DNA from: Saccharum officinarum
Taxonomy: Eukaryota > Streptophyta > Magnoliopsida > Poales > Poaceae
Length of the DNA stretch: 64,000 bases
Assembly (NCBI GenBank): GCA_020631735.1
Contig: CM036225.1
Location: forward strand, 63,711,853-63,775,852
Direction of reading: 5' to 3'
Part shown: piece by piece, positions 34,813-46,965 of the stretch
Numbering within the stretch: the stretch's first letter is position 1
How the letters are laid out: the number at the start of each line of letters is the position of its first letter
Notes under the pieces: model-generated
The model's input: only the letters and a program-made list of their open reading frames with translations
Told to the model about the DNA's origin: nothing
Database searches by the model: none
Translations under genes and position numbers: made by a program

Positions 34813-37800
34813 TGTAACACCCCTGGTGTTACGTATGGCCTGTAGCGCTAAGCATGCAACTATTAACGTGTTAAAGGAAAAGTAAGAAAATAGGTGCAGC
34901 AATTAAACTTGGTTGTTTTGCTAATTGCTTGTTTGGGTATTAGTTAATTTATTAAAACACTTCTAATTTTCCTAACATAAAAATGCTTGTGCGAGTCTCA
35001 ACTTTGTAGCATGTGAACCTAACTAAACATAGGGTTAAGTTAATTATGACTGAAGAGCATAAATAGGTATACAAACTTAAATTGTGCCAAAATGTATTTT
35101 TGGGTACATACATATATATTTTTATCTCTTCTATGTATATATAATTGTTTGTATAGTGGACGGTTTGCTTTCTAAATAAAGAATCAATAATAAAATAAAA
35201 TAAAATAAAACACGACACACTCGCACACGTACGACACCACTCGCTGCTTGCACGTTGCACCACATGTTGCTGCCGTATAGAGGGAGAGAGTGCGGCAGGG
35301 CTGCAGCTCAGCTGGTGGCTCCTGCGTGCCAATTTTGTTGACCGAGCAGGCATGCTGAGAGAGAGAGAGCGCATGTGACCAGGACCAGCCTAGAATAGTA
35401 CTAGAGAAATTGCTTACCAATTTTCTTCGAGTCCCACGCTGCTCTTGCTGGCCTCGTGCTAAGGGTGAATGCTTTGACCTGTTCTTAGTCTAGTCTACAT
35501 TTCGTTGGGTTGCCTGGGAAGTTAATGCTTGGGTAGGTACAGAGCTAGAAATTCCGGTTCCTGCTTGCATCATGCGGCACACCCTTGATTTTAAGAAAAC
35601 ATAAGCGCCTTTTTTTTGTACAACAAGCACGATCTTGACCAAAACTAGAAACTAGACACCATCCCATTTTTGCTTTTTCGTTTTAGACTACACCGGTGTA
35701 CTACACACACCTTCGATTTTACTTTATTAGAATATATATGTCGATAAAAGTATAAAACTTACAATTGCTTGAAAGCACATTACAGGACAATTTTTTTATG
35801 TGACAAATTTTAATGCTTACATGTACTTTCGTGGTCTTGGTTTTTTAGTTGTAAAGTATCCAAGCAAATATTCTCTATCCAAGTATGTAGGGTATATTTT
35901 ATTTTAGCAGGCTGTTCAAAACTGGACTTTTTTTTACCGGGATGGAAAACTAGACTTTGATCATTCTTTTCTCCCAATACTGTAAATGCAGCAAGAGAGA
36001 AGTGAGAGAACAGTGCATGCATGGACTAAGAAAAACATCGGCAACTTTCTCTTGGTCTTGGTCTTGATGAAAATTGTGCTTCCAGCATGGGACAGCTAGT
36101 CATGAAGGAGAAAGAAGAGAGTGTGCGGGACGTTCAATTTATTTCCTTGCTATGAATAGAGGGAGAGGGCACAGGCCGCGGGCATACAGACTTGACCGAC
36201 TCAGCCTCTTGTCTTGTCCCAAATTTTAATGGGTAGCGACGCAGTTGGTTGCTGTGGCCGAAATTTTTGATCGGGCACCGGCAGCTGAGCAGTCGTGCAT
36301 CCGTGTAGCCTGTGTGCGCTCTTTAAGACCACCGGCAGCCGAGCAATCCAAGCCATGGTAGACCCTATCTTCCTCGTCTCCGACCCCGCCCGGCACCCCG
36401 GCGTTCTCGCCTCTTCACCTCGGCACGCTTGCGCACTGTCGCAGCATTCCGGCGTGGCCACGCTTCGTTGTTTCCACAAGCCTGCAGCCAGCGGCGACCA
36501 CACGCGAGTCCATCTCTGCCTACCTGCTGTCACGACTAATTTGGAACTCATTCTTCCGTCTTTTGATATTTTGTTTATGCATATTTGACTTAGACAAGCA
36601 TATTGCGTTTGCATACCATTTAGGAACGATGGTAAACCGATGGATCAACTAAGGTTGTCAGTGTCACGCGAGGATATGGTGTAACAGTGACTCGGTCCTG
36701 AAGGTGATGGTGGACGTATATTGAAGGCAAAGCAATACTAACTTAGTAGCGTACGAAATATCTAGGCAAGCCCCGGTGCATAACCTATATTATACTGCAC
36801 TTTATTTATGCTTGTGCATTAAGTTTTAAGGAGTTGAATGAAACCCACTTGCATATATATTTTCTTATCCTATGATTCTTACTAGTATGATAGAATCGTG
36901 TAGCGTGCTATGCTATAGGACTCCGGTAGAAGTCGAGTGATTGCCTGTCACTCGCGAGAGATAGGAAATATATTATTGTTACTATTATCATGTTACTATC
37001 CCATGAAATAAATATGTATAATAATTGGAGACTGGGCGAAACGGGCTTGGATGGACTTAGACCTGGTTGGGCAACAGAGCGGGGCTCTGGTTATATTTGT
37101 TCTGCCTGTGTCAATTAAGGACCATTCGTTGCATTGGATTCCATAGTCAGGTCACAGACCTCCTTATTCCGAGCATATACTAGCGGATGGGGGCTAGAAA
37201 GACTTGTTATTCTCTTGTCATGGGTTCCGGCTCCATCCGGACCAACTGAAGGTGGATTATATATGGGTATTAGGAGGTCTAAGCACCGCGAGAGGGCGGG
37301 GGCTTGGAGTCACAGTATGGATGGGGACTCGGTTCTCTTGACAGGAGGATAATGGGTTGGTCCCGTTTGTACCTCGGTACGGGCGGGGCGTGTGTTTTTC
37401 GGGGTACCCAGCTGGGCTACATTGATTCGCGAATCGCCGTCAATTTGACGGTCCGACATAACTATAATCTGGCATCATAGCAAAAACTATGAAATATGGT
37501 AAAATGGTTCTGATTGCTTACCCCTGTTTGAAAGTAGTCTTGGTGCTTACATAGAATGGTCGAATAATGAACTAATGATGACTGCTAATAAAAAAAATAT
37601 AAGGATGCATATTTAGTAATGCTTCTTGCAGACGCAATGAACCCACAAGCCAAAAAGCCTTGCATAATCCTTGGAGTCTTTTCTTTCCTCCTGACGGGTA
37701 AGTCTTGCAGAGTACAATTGAGTACTCAGTGTTTGTTCTACCCCGTTGCAGGTGACAGGTTTTTGAAGCTGACACTTGTGTGTGGAAACCTCCTGGTGGG

Positions 37801-38224
37801 CTCAGCGAGGATTTTCTTTACGTGCGGACGTAGAGTTTATTTAAATTCCCACCTAAAATGTTTTCAAAGGAAATAAAACTTATAACCTGTGATTATTACA
37901 TGTATTTAAATGTTCATCGTGATAATATTTAACTCATCATTAAATGATTTTATTTCCGCTGAAACTCTGATAACATTTTATATTCCGCTGTTATAATCAA
38001 ATAATGAATTACTCTGATGTTGTAATAAAAGTGATGTAAGAAATGACAAAGATGTTGTAAGCTTTATCTCTCATCTATGATCCTGATGAAAAATGTGGAT
38101 TTTCGAGTTCTCCCTCGGGTGTGCTCGACGGAATTGCAGAGTTTAGTGCGCTCCCTTGGGTACTTAGTGTCTAATGGAAGACAAATACTCTTGGGAGGGC
38201 ATTAGATTAGGTGGTTCTGCCACA
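34813..38224 (+). repeat. 3' LTR of the long-LTR element
   Basis: 3412 bp, co-linear with the 5' LTR with scattered substitutions and one- or two-base indels. It ends CTGCCACA followed by the target repeat GTACC. Confidence 0.93.
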
Positions 38225-38364
38225 GTACCCTCCGCTCACCACCCCACATGAGGTCATTGCTCATGTATTATGGTCCCCGAAATCATATCAGCATCATGGA
38301 TTCTTGTGGGAATTGAATGGCCAGCGAGCCTAGGTACCTTGTTGTCTCATGTGTTTGTATATTA

Positions 38365-38672
38365 CTCCCTCCGTCCGGGAAAGGATACAATCTGCGGTAC
38401 CGAGGTGAAGACAGCAACCAAACAAAATTACACGTTGTACCCCTACTTTCTCTATCTCCCACTATCTGCCAAACGCACTACGCACGAAGATCAACGCTTT
38501 CACTCTCTCCCCATGGGTCACGCCGCTCTTGCTCAGGCCACCTGACACGGCTCTGTTCAGAATTTTTTATCCCGCACAACAGCTAGCATGTACCTCTACC
38601 AGGTCTAAAATTGCATCCTTTGTTGGACAAGTCTCTGTTTCTAGAGTTGCATGATTTACCGGACGGAGGGAG
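38365..38672. mobile_element. Stowaway MITE
   Basis: The ends CTCCCTCCGTCCGG and, inverted, CTCCCTCCGTCCGG are a perfect 14-bp inverted repeat with TA duplicated at 38363-38364 and 38673-38674. This is the Tc1/mariner Stowaway signature. 308 bp, non-coding. Confidence 0.95.
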
Positions 38673-38912
38673 TATTTGTGTTGTTGATGAGGAGATAGAT
38701 ATGCATGATCGATACTAGTGGCTACTGCTACTTCATTGTGCGGAAAACGCAACGTTAACACCATGTTTTAGCATACTGCTGCTATATATACATGTACAGT
38801 ATGTTGTGAAGCAAATATAAATGGCTAGCTAATATATGGTTTTTTATGTTGGCGCCCAAGAAGGATGATTGTGATTTTTTTTTTCCAATGAGAAAACACC
38901 TAGTTTCTACCA

Positions 38913-39204
38913 GGTCCGTTTGGCAGTGAGAAACATTTCGTATTCTTAGCGCACAATCTGTAGAATCGCTGTCAGACGTCACAAAGAGAGAATCATTTTA
39001 GGGAGAATCACTTAGAACCGATTCTTATTTTTATACTAGTCCATAGAAATACTCGGAACCTGGTTTGTCCTAATTCTAATTCTAATTTCAAGATTCTAGG
39101 GAGCTGCAGTTTCACGAAGTGATTCTGGTTCATAAAATAAATATTTCTAAAGGAAATCTAGACCTGAAACATTTCTACGAGAATTTAAAACCCTGTCAAA
39201 CGCC
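38913..39204. mobile_element. Possible MITE
   Basis: The left end GGTCCGTTTGGCAGTGAGAA and inverted right end GGAGGCGTTTGACAGGG resemble each other, and GAGAA words recur inside. The target duplication is not clear. Confidence 0.4.
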
Positions 39205-40294
39205 TCCATATATATAGCTCTTTCTCATTAAAACATTGAGACTTGCAATCACATACGGTGGGTACAAACTTGTTGGAAGATACGAACTGGATTATCAGCA
39301 GCGAGTATCAATATATGCAAGTAGCTATAGCTAGCAAGGTGGACTTGCGCGCCCTAAGTATTTGTACTCGTCGGTTAGTTAATTAGCCAAGGACAATGGA
39401 CGAGATGATGTACGTACGTGCGTACGTGTTGTTGCTGAGCTAAATAAAATCAATTGGAGGCTGGACTACTTGTAATAGTTACTCTAAAAATTAAATCATA
39501 TCGTCGTCATCAGCTAGTACTAGCTACAAAACCAATTCTTATGATCGATAAGATATATTTGCATGTGCGATGTGAATCTGATAGCTACTCCTACCTCGAT
39601 CCATTTGATTTGCTTGTAATGGGAGTATATATGGGAGTAGCTAGTTTACTCGGAGTATTAGGATTGCGGTTTGCCGACGAACGATGCCTTTTTCCGCGCA
39701 TGCATGCATGCACATGCATGTGCGTGCGTGCATGGACCGGACCCCGGTCTGCTAGCTGTGGCCGATGCGCATGCCCATGCCGATGCAACCGAGATAGCTA
39801 CTGTAGTCACGTGCAGCTAGGATCACTGCATGGGCTCGCAAGCTGCGGCTGAGCGCCCGAAAAGGTGATGGCTGGACCGGATTAGCTAGGACTATGCTGA
39901 CGATGCATATACTATCATGCATCAACCAAAACACGATCCGCCGGTGTTGGTGCATCGTGCATGTGTTGGACGTACAATCACATGCACGTACAGCTGGCAC
40001 ATCCACAGCAGAGAGAAAAATTAAGAAAAGGACGGGGCATTGATTAAGCCGGCACGCAAGTCCATGGAGAGGCGTCGTCCATGGCTCCATGCCGCCGTCC
40101 CGTGCGTGCATCCCTATCTATAAAACTCGAAGATGCAGCGGGGGACGCGAGCAAGACAAGACGATAATCGATCGAAGATTCCGGTGTGGGTCGCCGCTCG
40201 CCGCTCATTAAAGGCCAAAAGTTGCCTTTTCGCCTGCTTAGCTGGAATTGAATGATGCCCACTTGATTGGCGGCCATCTCATGTGTATGACTGC
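39205..40294. other. Intergenic, no supported gene
   Basis: Contains purine-pyrimidine alternations (CATGCATGCATGCACATGC near 39700; ACGTACGTGCGTACGTG near 39411) and, at 40206-40250, a segment like that at 17406-17445. No ORF is supported. Confidence 0.5.
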
Positions 40295-40594
40295 GGGGGT
40301 GTTTGGTTAGCTACTAAAATGAGCCATATTTAGTCTATTTTACTAGATTTGTAACCAAACACTCCTCCTAATTCGGACCAAAAGCCCATCTGCCAACTAG
40401 TAGCCTAACTTTTGCTAAAAGCGACTAAAAACCCACCTGGACGCGGGTGCCCCTCATTATTGCCGTGTACGAGCGCCCCCAACCCTATCTGCTCCGCGCT
40501 CGCGCTCACTCCTCCCCTCCGCCGCCGCCACTTCCCTGCTCGCAGCCCCTCCGCCGCCGCCATCTTCCCCGCTCCTCCGTTGGGCGCATCAGCC

Positions 40595-42606
40595 ATGGAT
40601 GGCCACAGGTCCGAGTATCTGGACTACTTGTCCCAGTCGTCTTCTCCGGTGGTTCCCAATAGCTTCGCCCCGTCGTTGCCCTCCTACGCCGGCGGATTCG
40701 GTCGCTCCCCCCAGGTGCCGGCGTATGGTGCTCGCTCCTCTGCTCGGCCCAGCTTGGCGGGGCTGGATCTGAACTGCAGCCACGACGGCTTCCCCTTCGT
40801 CAACTCGTACCAGGAGCTCCTCCAAGGTGATGGCGTTCCCGCTAGTGCTGGGCTCCCATCTCTTGGCATTGGCTCAAGATCCGTTGGAGGGGCGTTCGTT
40901 CCTCCACGGCCGACTGGAGGAGCGAGCGGCTCTGGGAAGCGCCCGGCGGCGCGCTCAGCTGGTCGCCGCACAAAGTCTGGATCGGGCAAGGCTCGTGTCG
41001 CATCGTCAGCTTCCCGCATGCCGCCACCTGGGATGCGTGGATCCATGGCTTCCGGTAGTTCCTATGCCCCATCTGATGCAGTTGAGGAAGAAGAAGAAGG
41101 TGACAACATCTTCCCTGATGAGGTATCCTATTTGCAGTACAATCTAATTTGCTTTGATCTACCTACTGTCATTTATTGATTGCATTTGTTTTCTAGAACT
41201 ATGATCTGATTTGTTTGATCTACCTTTGATTACATAATTAAGCTTGTATTAGGACACCTTTATGCAGCCGGCACAAGATTTTATTTTTACATACACAGTC
41301 ACACTGACAGTAGTATACATATCCTAGTACTGGAGTACTCCTAGTACTTGTGTGTGTTCTTGCAAGGCATTGTTGTACTGGTGTCCCTAGCTGGTTCTTC
41401 TCCTTTAACTGTTGTGGTAGTTTTATTTTTCCATGTACAGCATCATTGCACACGTAGAAGAAGCAAAGTTCTTCCTTTGTTAACATACTCCTATATAATG
41501 CAAAGGAAATAAAATGTAATGTGGAATAGCATATATAGTACTCCTATATACATGCCTGATCTCCATAGTCTTTGTTGTATAGTGTGTTGTTCTCCATAGT
41601 TTTTCAAGCTTTTGTCAGGCACTAACACTCTAACAGCCTAACAAGGCAAAATGGTCAGATATGCATACATCTATCTTCGCTAGTCTTGCTGTTGATGAAA
41701 TGAAAAAGGGCAATGGAAGTAATGGTACAATGTCCAGGAGAGGTTATGATAATATTCAAGTCCTCTATCATAGAAAGGTTGGCCTCTTCCATACATTGAA
41801 ACAAATAAAGAACAGATACAGTCAGCTCAAGCAAATGTACACTTTCTACAAGTGGGCTATGAACCAGACAGCGGTCGGCTGCCTTGCAAATGGTGGGATA
41901 GATGCACCTCTAAGCTGGTGGGAATTGCACACCAAGGTAATTTATATGACCTTGATTGTTAAAGGCTCATTTGTGTTTGCCATGATAGTGTCTCATAACA
42001 GTATTCCTTTGTGTTTGCAGAAAGAAGGCAGAGTGCAAGAAATTCATGTTTGGGCTGCCTCATTTTTTTCCACAAATGGTTGAGCTCTTCCACAGCACTG
42101 CTGTCGATGGCTCTACATCATGCATCCCAGGGCTGTCATCTTCTGACAACGATGATGAAGAAGAAGAAGAAGAAGAAGAACCAGAAACTCCAACCAGTAC
42201 CACCAGTAGCCGCAAGAGGGGTAGCAGCACTGTTGACACTGCGTCAAGTCCAAACAAGGGCAAAAAAGCAGCCAAAATTGATGCCAAGCTCCCAGTGAAT
42301 GTTATTATGCAGGGGCTGGTCACTCAGCTCGAGTTTTCTTCTGAAAATGAAATGAAGACTTTAAAGGAAATTCATGAAAGCAAGAAAGCTCAAGTTGTTC
42401 AGCAGAAGGAATCTAAGTTGCAAGACATGGGAAGGTGCATCCAGTTGGTTGTTGATGCTGGGGTAGAGAAAGGGAGTCCTCAATTCTTCACTGCTAGCCA
42501 GTTGTTCAGAAGTGGGTACAACAGACATGTCTTCTCCATGCTTGACACCCCAGCTCAAAGGTTGAATTGGGTGCAGCAGGCAACTCAGTATGATCCTAGG
42601 AAATGA
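40595..42606 (+). CDS. Pong-type ORF1, Myb/SANT-like DNA-binding protein
   Basis: Three exons are inferred: 40595-41122, 41637-41936 and 42025-42606 (470 codons including the stop). The N-terminal exon is Ser/Pro/Gly-rich and ends in an acidic tract. Exon 2 carries the Myb/SANT-like domain (KWSDMHTSIFASLAVDEMKK, YDNIQVLYHRK, IKNRYSQLKQMYTFYKW, SWWELH). Exon 3 holds another acidic run (DDEEEEEEEEP) and a basic SRKRG segment. The acceptor of exon 3 is ambiguous: AG at 42019-42020 shifts the frame, while AG at 42023-42024 keeps it and is preferred. In Pong/Ping elements this protein binds the ends and assists the transposase in the nucleus. No break was found. Confidence 0.75.
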
Positions 42607-42840
42607 AGAATGGGATGGGCATCAAGAATATCAGTTGGCTTCATTTTGTTTCTAGGAGATGAATAATAGGATGGTCATCAAGAAGCTTAGTTGGCTTCTT
42701 TTTGTTTCTGGGAGATAAAGAATAGGATGGTCATCAAGAAGCTTAGTTGGCTTCTTTTTGTTTCTGGTAGATGAAGAATAGGATGGTCATCAAGAAGCTT
42801 AGTTGGCTTCATTTTGTTTCTGGGAGATGAAGAATAGGAT
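42601..42840 (+). repeat. 56-bp tandem repeats after ORF1
   Basis: Four consecutive units of 56 bp starting at about 42601, 42657, 42713 and 42769, with a partial fifth at 42825. Each contains GGATGGTCATCAAGAAGCTT and TTTTGTTTCTGGGAGATGAA-like sequence. The first unit is the most diverged and overlaps the ORF1 stop codon. Confidence 0.92.
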
Positions 42841-43068
42841 GCGCTTTTGTTTAGTGGCAGCTATAATTTATGTTTGAGCTTTGTAATGTTTAATGAACAA
42901 TGCTACTAGTCTGAACTATGTCAACAGGGGTTGTTTAGTGGCAGCTATAATTTATTACCGTATTGCCTTCTTTGTTGCTCATTTTTATATTGATTGGTTT
43001 TGAATTATGTTAAAAACTGCTGCATTTTGTCAGTTAACATACTGATTGGTTTTTTAATGCACCAGCAG

Positions 43069-44401
43069 GATAATATTACTAGGGGTGTTGCATTTGAGAG
43101 AGCTGATCATGGAGATCCTACTCATGGAGGTCCTATAGAAGGAGAGACTGTTAATGGAGGACATGATGATGGGTGGTCTACTGAGGATGACGGGGTTACT
43201 ACTGAAGAATCTGATGAAGGGTTGTCCACTGATGATGATTGGGTATCTAGTGGATCTGATGCAGAGGTATCAACTGATAGTGAGGAGGAAGCTCTCATGA
43301 TGCATGTAGTGAAATGTCAACAGAAGAGAAGAAGGATTGCTACTGCTATTTTGATGATAGGTATGTACCACTGTGACAAGTACATGAACAAGGCTGCTTA
43401 TAGAATTCCAAAAGAAACTGGATATCAGTGGACTATGAGAACTCTAGGCAATAGGACACAATGCTATAACATGTTTAGGATGCACAGAAATGTTTTTGAT
43501 AGCTTGCACAATATTCTTGTTCAGAGGTATGGTTTGAAGTCCACAAAAAAAATGAAATCTATAGAGGCTCTAGCTATGTTTTTGTGGATGTGTGGTGCCC
43601 CACAGTCGATGAGACAAGCTGATAATAGGTTTGAGAGGTCACTATGGACATGTAGTGTCAAGTTTGATAAGGTTTTGGCTTGTGTGATGAAACTTGCTGT
43701 TGATATCATTAGGCAGGAAACACTGCCCCACTCAGAATGTGTTGGCATGTTGTGACTTTGATATGAGATTCACCTTTGTTGTGGCGGGATGGCCTGGTTC
43801 GGTTCATGATATGAGGGTGTTCAATGATGCAATTAACAAGTTTGGTAACAAATTTCCACATCCACCTGAGGGTATGTACGCAGTAGTACATTCTTTTCTT
43901 TGTGTTTCTTATATAGCTGGCTTATTATTTTACTGACATCAGTTTCATCTATTTAGGAAAATTTTATCTGGTTGATTCAGGGTACCCAAACCAGCCAGGT
44001 TATCTTTCGCCATACAAGGGTACAAAATATCATGTGCCAGAATGGAGGCAGGGCCCTGCGCCAAGAGGTAAAAAAGAGTTGTTCAACTATACACATTCTT
44101 CACTTAGAAATGTCATAGAGAGATCTTTTGGAGTTCTAAAGATGAAATAGAGAATTTTGTTGGATTTACCTAGCTATTCGATGAAAAACAAGCCAAAATT
44201 ATCATGGCATGCATGGCATTACACAATTTCATTAGACGGAGTGGTATGATGGATGATCTCTTTGACAAGTGTGATGAAGATGAAAACTATAACCCAATGG
44301 AGGAGGAAGAAACTAGGAGAGAATCACATCAAGGCGATGAAGATCCAAATATGAATGAGTTTCGTGATTGGATAGCTAATGCTTTGTTTGCTAGGTCATA
44401 G
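43069..44401 (+). pseudogene. Pong/Harbinger DDE transposase, degenerate
   Basis: The exon upstream reads an acidic N-terminus, then WTMRTLGNRTQCYNMFRMHR and FLWMCGAP. Downstream come VLACCDFDMRFTFVVAGWPG, an intron 43872-43956, then FYLVDSGYPNQPGYLSPYKG (second catalytic Asp) and NVIERSFGVLK (catalytic Glu). Three defects are visible. A deletion near 43720-43730 joins DIIRQ to the region after the first catalytic Asp and shifts frame, so the GAIDGTH-type motif is absent. TAG stops the frame at 44148-44150. One base is missing near 44184-44189 in a run of A. The C-terminus ALHNFIRRSGM to FARS remains. Confidence 0.85.
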
Positions 44402-44723
44402 ATTAGCCATGGTTTGTAATAATGAAGATTGTTGTAAACTATTTGCACGTTGTTTGAGTGATATTTTATTTTTAAAATGGTGTTTGAGTGATATTGAACA
44501 TGGCAGCGCAGCAGCGCGGGAACAAGCCAGCAACGCGGGAAGCCCACCCTGTTTGCTCTGGAGTGCGGCAGGCCAGGGGCATCAGGTTAGGGGTATTTTG
44601 GTCTTACAAAAATTATGATGTCAGGTTTAGTCCCATTTAGTAGACCTAACCAAACAGGTGGACTGAACTTTAGGAGGTGTATTTTAGTTGACTAGTTTTA
44701 GGAGGTCGTAACCAAACAGGGCC

Positions 44724-46038
44724 TGCATGTGCGTGCACGGCTGGGCTACCTCTAGTAGCTGCTAGGCCGGCGAAAGGCAAAAAGGCGCCCTTTGGCTCGC
44801 CTCGCCGGTCCCGGCCATGCGCCGGTGCGGCGGCCCATCACTAGTCTGACCGATTGATCACTTGCGTTGCGCCATGCCCATGACCGAGCGACGTCGACGT
44901 GGGCGTGGTGGTACGGTGCTGCCCCACCCCACCTCACCTGCTGCTGTCCGAAAAGTCAGGCGATGGTGCAACCAGAGCAAAGCAACCGCCCAGCTCCCCA
45001 TTGGCTCGTTTCGCCGCCTCGGCTCCGTTCATTTTTCTAGCTCCTCTCTCCACCGAAAAGGTGTGTGTGGGACAAAAAAAAAAAGGAAGCATATGGAACA
45101 TCCGAATTCCTATCCTAAACGATTCACCACCGCACGACTTGCGTGTGGATTGCCCGGATTATTCCTTTGTCGCTAGGCGCGCCGGTCCGTAGCTCCAAGT
45201 ACCGTGTCCTCGTCGTGCTCCTGCTCACGGATGCCGATTTCAATTGATGGGTCCATCCAACCGGGGCGCGGAGCCAGAAATTGTTAGGAGGGCAAATCAA
45301 CATTTTCACTGAATTTTATATATCATGTGCACAGGAGAGACGCATGCATGCTTGGCCCTCCCTCCACATTCCCTTCCTCCATCCACCCTTGGATCCAACG
45401 ACCCATGCTAAGCCATTGCATCGGCCCACCAAATTTTGGTTCCGGTTGTTGGTGTTGATCGCTCTAGATGGTCGGGTAACCTAGCTAATCACCGTCCATT
45501 GCGCGTGGTGGCGTCTTCATCGCTTTACGGGGCTGTTTGGATCGTGATGTCCTGGCAACGGTCTCAGGCCTAGGCGACCAAAATGGAATGTCTTGAAATC
45601 GTGCCTGTCAGACAAGCTTGCCTGGGTCTGGAGGACACAACCAAATAGGCTCTATTTGCGTGTTTTATTTCTGTGCGTGTTTTCTTTATACAAATAGAAG
45701 CATGTTTTCCTTGGTCTGCCAGGTTTTAATGTTTTCCGAAACATTTGGCACGGTTTTAGACCTTATTTGGTAGGGCTTCTTCTCAAGGGCTTCTTATTTT
45801 TTTCACTGAAAAATGGTTCCAAATAGCTCGCCCTGCAAAATTGTTTGGTTGGCCCCTTCCGTAGGAGCCGGAGAGAAGCCTAACAAATGGGACCTTATTT
45901 GGAGCTGGAGCTTTCTGCTAGCTTCGTTTTTCAGCATTCGCATTTGCATGCATGCTTTCCAAGTTTCCATCGACTGGACGACAGTGGATGGTGACCGACC
46001 GACCCAGTTAGTCCCCCCAGCCGATCGATGTGATGCTG

Positions 46039-46080
<42 letters not shown>

Positions 46081-46965
46081 TGCATGTTCATAAAGTGAAT
46101 CGGTCGCTGTCAACGCTAATTCAGTTTGGACGCACATCAGGACCTGCAGCTGGCGTGCCCCGATTCGCCCGGCCGGTGCGTCGCGTGACGACTCACGACC
46201 AAACTTGGGCACAAAACGGGAACGAGCGGCTCTTTTTGGGGGCAGGTTTGCTGTTTGCTAATACTGTACTGTGTAGTGGATGATGATAGCGATCCAAAGC
46301 TAACTAACCGAAATAGGGCTCTTACCTTTTCGTAGTACGAGTAGTTATTTGACCTGACACGAGCCTTTCTGCTTTTGTGATTGGTAATGATCAATCATGC
46401 AGCTGTGGTACTATATATAGGCTGTAAGTGCACAATGAGCACATATACGGCTCGCCACCGTTTTGTTTGTTTTTTTTTTTAAAAAAATGAGCACAATGAC
46501 TGGCATGGCCCTGTGCGACGTGCATGCTGCCGACCGCGTCCCCCGTGGACCAAAGGAAACTCGGGCCGAAAAGGGCGGGAATCTCCCAGTCGGCCAGTCC
46601 ACCAGTTGCGTTGCGTCCGGATTGGACGGAGAAGCAGAGGAGCGAGCACGAGGGCCAGCTGCTGGCTGATCCGTTCCGGCGCCCGCCCGCCTGTCCAAAA
46701 CAAGACCGGCCACTCGATGGCTCGCTCTCCCTACAACTAGCCGTCCTCCGACCTCCGTCCTCCACTCCTCCTACCCTGCCAATCTGCCATGCGGCGGCAC
46801 CTTTCCGGATTAACTGCACCACCACCACGCCACATCGCCGTCGGCCACCACACGATGCACACGCACGCCGCCATATAATACTATTCCTACTAACTACACG
46901 GCGTTCGCCGTGCGAGCGCAAGCAACGACGCGCCGGTCCGCCCGCCTACTAGTACCGCTCTCGTC
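44724..46965. other. Intergenic, upstream of the F-box gene, with MITE relics
   Basis: Two short segments have MITE-like inverted ends: about 45532-45652 (CTGTTTGGATCGTG versus inverted CTATTTGGTTGTG) and about 45762-45894 (TTATTTGGTAGGGCTTC versus inverted CCATTTGTTAGGCTTC). Target repeats are unclear. Multi-frame ORFs at 46391-46952 are not supported. A TATA-like ATATAATA at 46873-46880 sits about 90 bp before the F-box start and is a candidate promoter element. Confidence 0.45.
46038..46079. repeat. (AT)n microsatellite
   Basis: About 20 TA dinucleotides in a row. Confidence 0.97.

Larger units (their letters stand above)
28082..38224 (+). mobile_element. Complete long-LTR retroelement (LARD-like, non-autonomous), 10.1 kb
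   Basis: Two direct LTRs (28082-31492 and 34813-38224) start TGTAACACCCC and end CTGCCACA. They are flanked by the exact 5-bp target duplication GTACC (28077-28081 and 38225-38229). A primer-binding site TGGTATCTGAGC at 31495-31506 matches the initiator-Met tRNA site except at one base. A purine tract AGGGGGGAAGG sits directly before the 3' LTR (34801-34811). The 3.3-kb interior has no gag, protease, RT or integrase, only one unrelated ORF (32138-33037). LTRs differ by about 1-2% where compared by eye, so insertion was recent, probably around a million years or less. Termini and primer sites fit Ty3/gypsy-derived elements mobilised in trans. Confidence 0.93.
40295..44723 (+). mobile_element. 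Complete Pong/Harbinger DNA transposon, 4.4 kb, transposase broken
   Basis: Inverted ends GGGGGTGTTTGGTTA (40295-40309) and, inverted, GGCCCTGTTTGGTTA (44723-44709) are flanked by TGC at 40292-40294 and 44724-44726. It encodes the two proteins expected of this group on the same strand: a Myb/SANT-like ORF1 (40595-42606) and a DDE transposase (about 43069-44401). Pong elements need both proteins to move. Here ORF1 is open but the transposase is not, so the copy is non-autonomous. Related short MITE ends occur throughout the window. Confidence 0.88.

Noticed and set aside
42601..42840. CRISPR-like array
   Set aside because: Direct head-to-tail 56-bp repeats without spacers in a plant transposon; an ordinary minisatellite.
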